DNA of 14,695 bases, taken from contig DFDG01000047.1 in assembly GCA_002367815.1 (NCBI GenBank), positions 1 to 14,695 on the forward strand, in the 5' to 3' direction. Source of the DNA: Opitutaceae bacterium UBA3033. Its GTDB lineage: Bacteria; Verrucomicrobiota; Verrucomicrobiia; Opitutales; Opitutaceae. A program made the translations under genes and the position numbers. The first letter of the stretch is position 1; each line of letters opens with the position of its first letter. This document shows, in pieces, positions 13,340-14,695 of the stretch. The notes under the pieces were generated by a model. That model worked only from the letters and a program-made list of their open reading frames with translations, had not been told where the DNA came from and did not search any database.

Positions 13340-14695
13340 TTAGCCACCGCTGTAGAGTAGCCAGACAATTGAGCCGAGAAGGCCGCCGAAGAGCATTTGG
13401 CGAAGCCGATAAACCGTTTCCCCTTGGGTGGGCATATTGGAATAGGCCAAATCGTAGTAATAGAGGTAGCGTCTAAAATTTGCCCAAGCGAAAGTCCAAC
13501 TCGTGAGTAGCATCTCATGCTGTTGGCGAACATCCTCTACGTTGGGTGGTCGTCGATATTTAATGATCGAGTGTCTGGTGGCTTGATTTTTGGCGGTTCG
13601 GTTGACCAACGAAAAAGGCACATCCACGGCAAGATCGGGGGATGACTCAATGGGCAGATCCTGCCAGAGCCAGTTTTTGAAGATCCGCGCAGTTATGCCT
13701 TCAAAACTTCCGTTCAGACAGAGATGGAATAAATCGGCGCTGTTGAGGGCCCGACCCTGTTGATCGAATACTCCCACTATTATCGCTTGAGCATCGGTAT
13801 ATACCCACCTTTTTTGCTCACTCAGAAAAGATTCGTTCCATGAATGTCCATCAAAGACGAACTGGTTGTTTTGCACCGTGCCGCAGTAAACGAACCGAGT
13901 GGGCACGCCCGCGCGGTTGGCGAACAATGAGTAAATTTGAGCATTCTGGGTGCACCAACCTTTACCGGTTCCCTGACTCATTTCTTGAAAGATTTGGAGG
14001 GGATTTTTCCAACGGAAATCATTCTTGGGCACTCCACCTGCATCAATCAATTTGGTGCGCATGAAATGGACGATTTTCTCCATGCGAACGAGGTCAGCGT
14101 CTTCGGCCTTAATTCCCATTTCATTAACAATAATCCGATCTACCTCAGCCAAGGCCAACTCACCCATGTAAGAGTAATCATCGATCCAATAACCAACGGA
14201 ATGTTGCCGGAATTTACCGGCGGGAATATCACTGGTGACAAGAATCATGTCGTTCGGGAAATCCATGCCACGAGTCGCATAGAATTCCCTTTCAATAGGG
14301 GTAATGGAGAAATTTATATCGGGTCCCAAATTGGTAGGAAGGGGCCGCAGGGTGTATTTCTGCGTAAAATCTTCCAGCGCCGTATCAGTAGCCCCGGTGA
14401 ATTTATTCGGCGCAATGGTGATGACGGGTGAGTTGCCCGATACCGTGTCAATCACTTGGCCGTTTTGCATGACCTGCCAGTGCGAAGGTTGCTTGTTCCA
14501 GACAATCTTGGGGTAATAACGATTTCCATCCATCTTCCATTTTCGAAGTGTGGGCGCATCGAGTGGATAGTTAATCCGAGCATAATCCACGGCCCGATGA
14601 TTCGCCTCCCATTCGCGGCGCAAATAAACCCAAATGTTGGCGCATAAAAAAACCAGAAGACTGACTCCGGGAATGAGTGCGGGGTGTTGCAGAAG
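13340..14695 (-). CDS. Membrane-anchored transglutaminase-like protein, 5' end beyond the window
   Basis: The frame stays open to the window edge, giving at least 451 residues. The first visible codons encode a hydrophobic span (LIPGVSLLVFLCANIWVYL), a probable membrane anchor, followed by RREWE. The TTG at 14623 is therefore internal. The central region carries a transglutaminase/protease-fold triad: Cys in GKGWCTQNAQI (codon at 13952-13954), His in FDGHSWNE and Asp in WVYTDAQ, spaced 36 and 17 residues apart. A second hydrophobic span (MLFGGLLGSIVWLLYSGG) ends the protein, so it is probably anchored at both ends with the domain in one compartment. Such folds can crosslink, or hydrolyse peptides or amides; which applies here is unknown. 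The gene converges on the EEP gene with a 49-base gap and no clear terminator. Confidence 0.8.
   Translation of the reverse strand, partial: LLQHPALIPGVSLLVFLCANIWVYLRREWEANHRAVDYARINYPLDAPTLRKWKMDGNRYYPKIVWNKQPSHWQVMQNGQVIDTVSGNSPVITIAPNKFTGATDTALEDFTQKYTLRPLPTNLGPDINFSITPIEREFYATRGMDFPNDMILVTSDIPAGKFRQHSVGYWIDDYSYMGELALAEVDRIIVNEMGIKAEDADLVRMEKIVHFMRTKLIDAGGVPKNDFRWKNPLQIFQEMSQGTGKGWCTQNAQIYSLFANRAGVPTRFVYCGTVQNNQFVFDGHSWNESFLSEQKRWVYTDAQAIIVGVFDQQGRALNSADLFHLCLNGSFEGITARIFKNWLWQDLPIESSPDLAVDVPFSLVNRTAKNQATRHSIIKYRRPPNVEDVRQQHEMLLTSWTFAWANFRRYLYYYDLAYSNMPTQGETVYRLRQMLFGGLLGSIVWLLYSGG

Overview
The window looks like an ordinary chromosomal housekeeping stretch of a Gram-negative-type bacterium with roughly balanced GC content. 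The gene set suggests the PVC group, possibly Verrucomicrobiota: tig-clpP-clpX; xseB-dxs with an unusual DXS motif set; Ste24-type M48 protease; almost no Shine-Dalgarno motifs. That placement is an inference from gene style, not from a marker gene. I see no phage, IS element, CRISPR array, toxin-antitoxin pair or recognisable defence system.

Layout. (1) Bases 2-2892, plus strand: the end of trigger factor, then clpP and clpX, a classic protein quality-control operon closed by a strong bidirectional terminator at 2907-2946. (2) Bases 2964-5521, minus strand: an M42 metallo-aminopeptidase and a lipoamide-dehydrogenase-like flavoprotein whose nucleotide-binding loop resembles NADPH enzymes. (3) Bases 5572-6148, minus strand: a broken locus in which the N-terminal half of a DJ-1/PfpI protein is joined out of frame to the last ~94 residues of a polyprenyl-phosphate sugar transferase. 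Both lack their catalytic parts. (4) Bases 6168-8302, plus strand: an atypical SDR, ybaB/ebfC, recR and a tRNA-Gly(CCC). The non-coding flanks of the tRNA are rich in inverted repeats. (5) Bases 8461-11071, minus strand: xseB, dxs and a small tautomerase-fold protein whose GTG start places the catalytic proline directly after the initiator. (6) Bases 11153-13290, plus strand: an integral-membrane M48 protease overlapping by ATGA with an exported endonuclease/exonuclease/phosphatase-family protein. (7) Bases 13340-14695, minus strand: a membrane-anchored transglutaminase-fold protein whose N-terminus lies outside the window.

Functionally, ClpXP and trigger factor handle folding and degradation, and the M42 enzyme could finish peptides from such proteolysis (inference). 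YbaB and RecR form a nucleoid/recombination pair. XseB (exonuclease VII) and DXS (isoprenoid precursor synthesis) sit in a widely seen pairing. The M48 protease, EEP protein and transglutaminase-like protein form an envelope-directed block of uncertain role.

The most notable observation is the DJ-1/sugar-transferase junction near 5854-5860, which is either a genuine deletion scar or an assembly join. I did not find convincing evidence of a new biological system.
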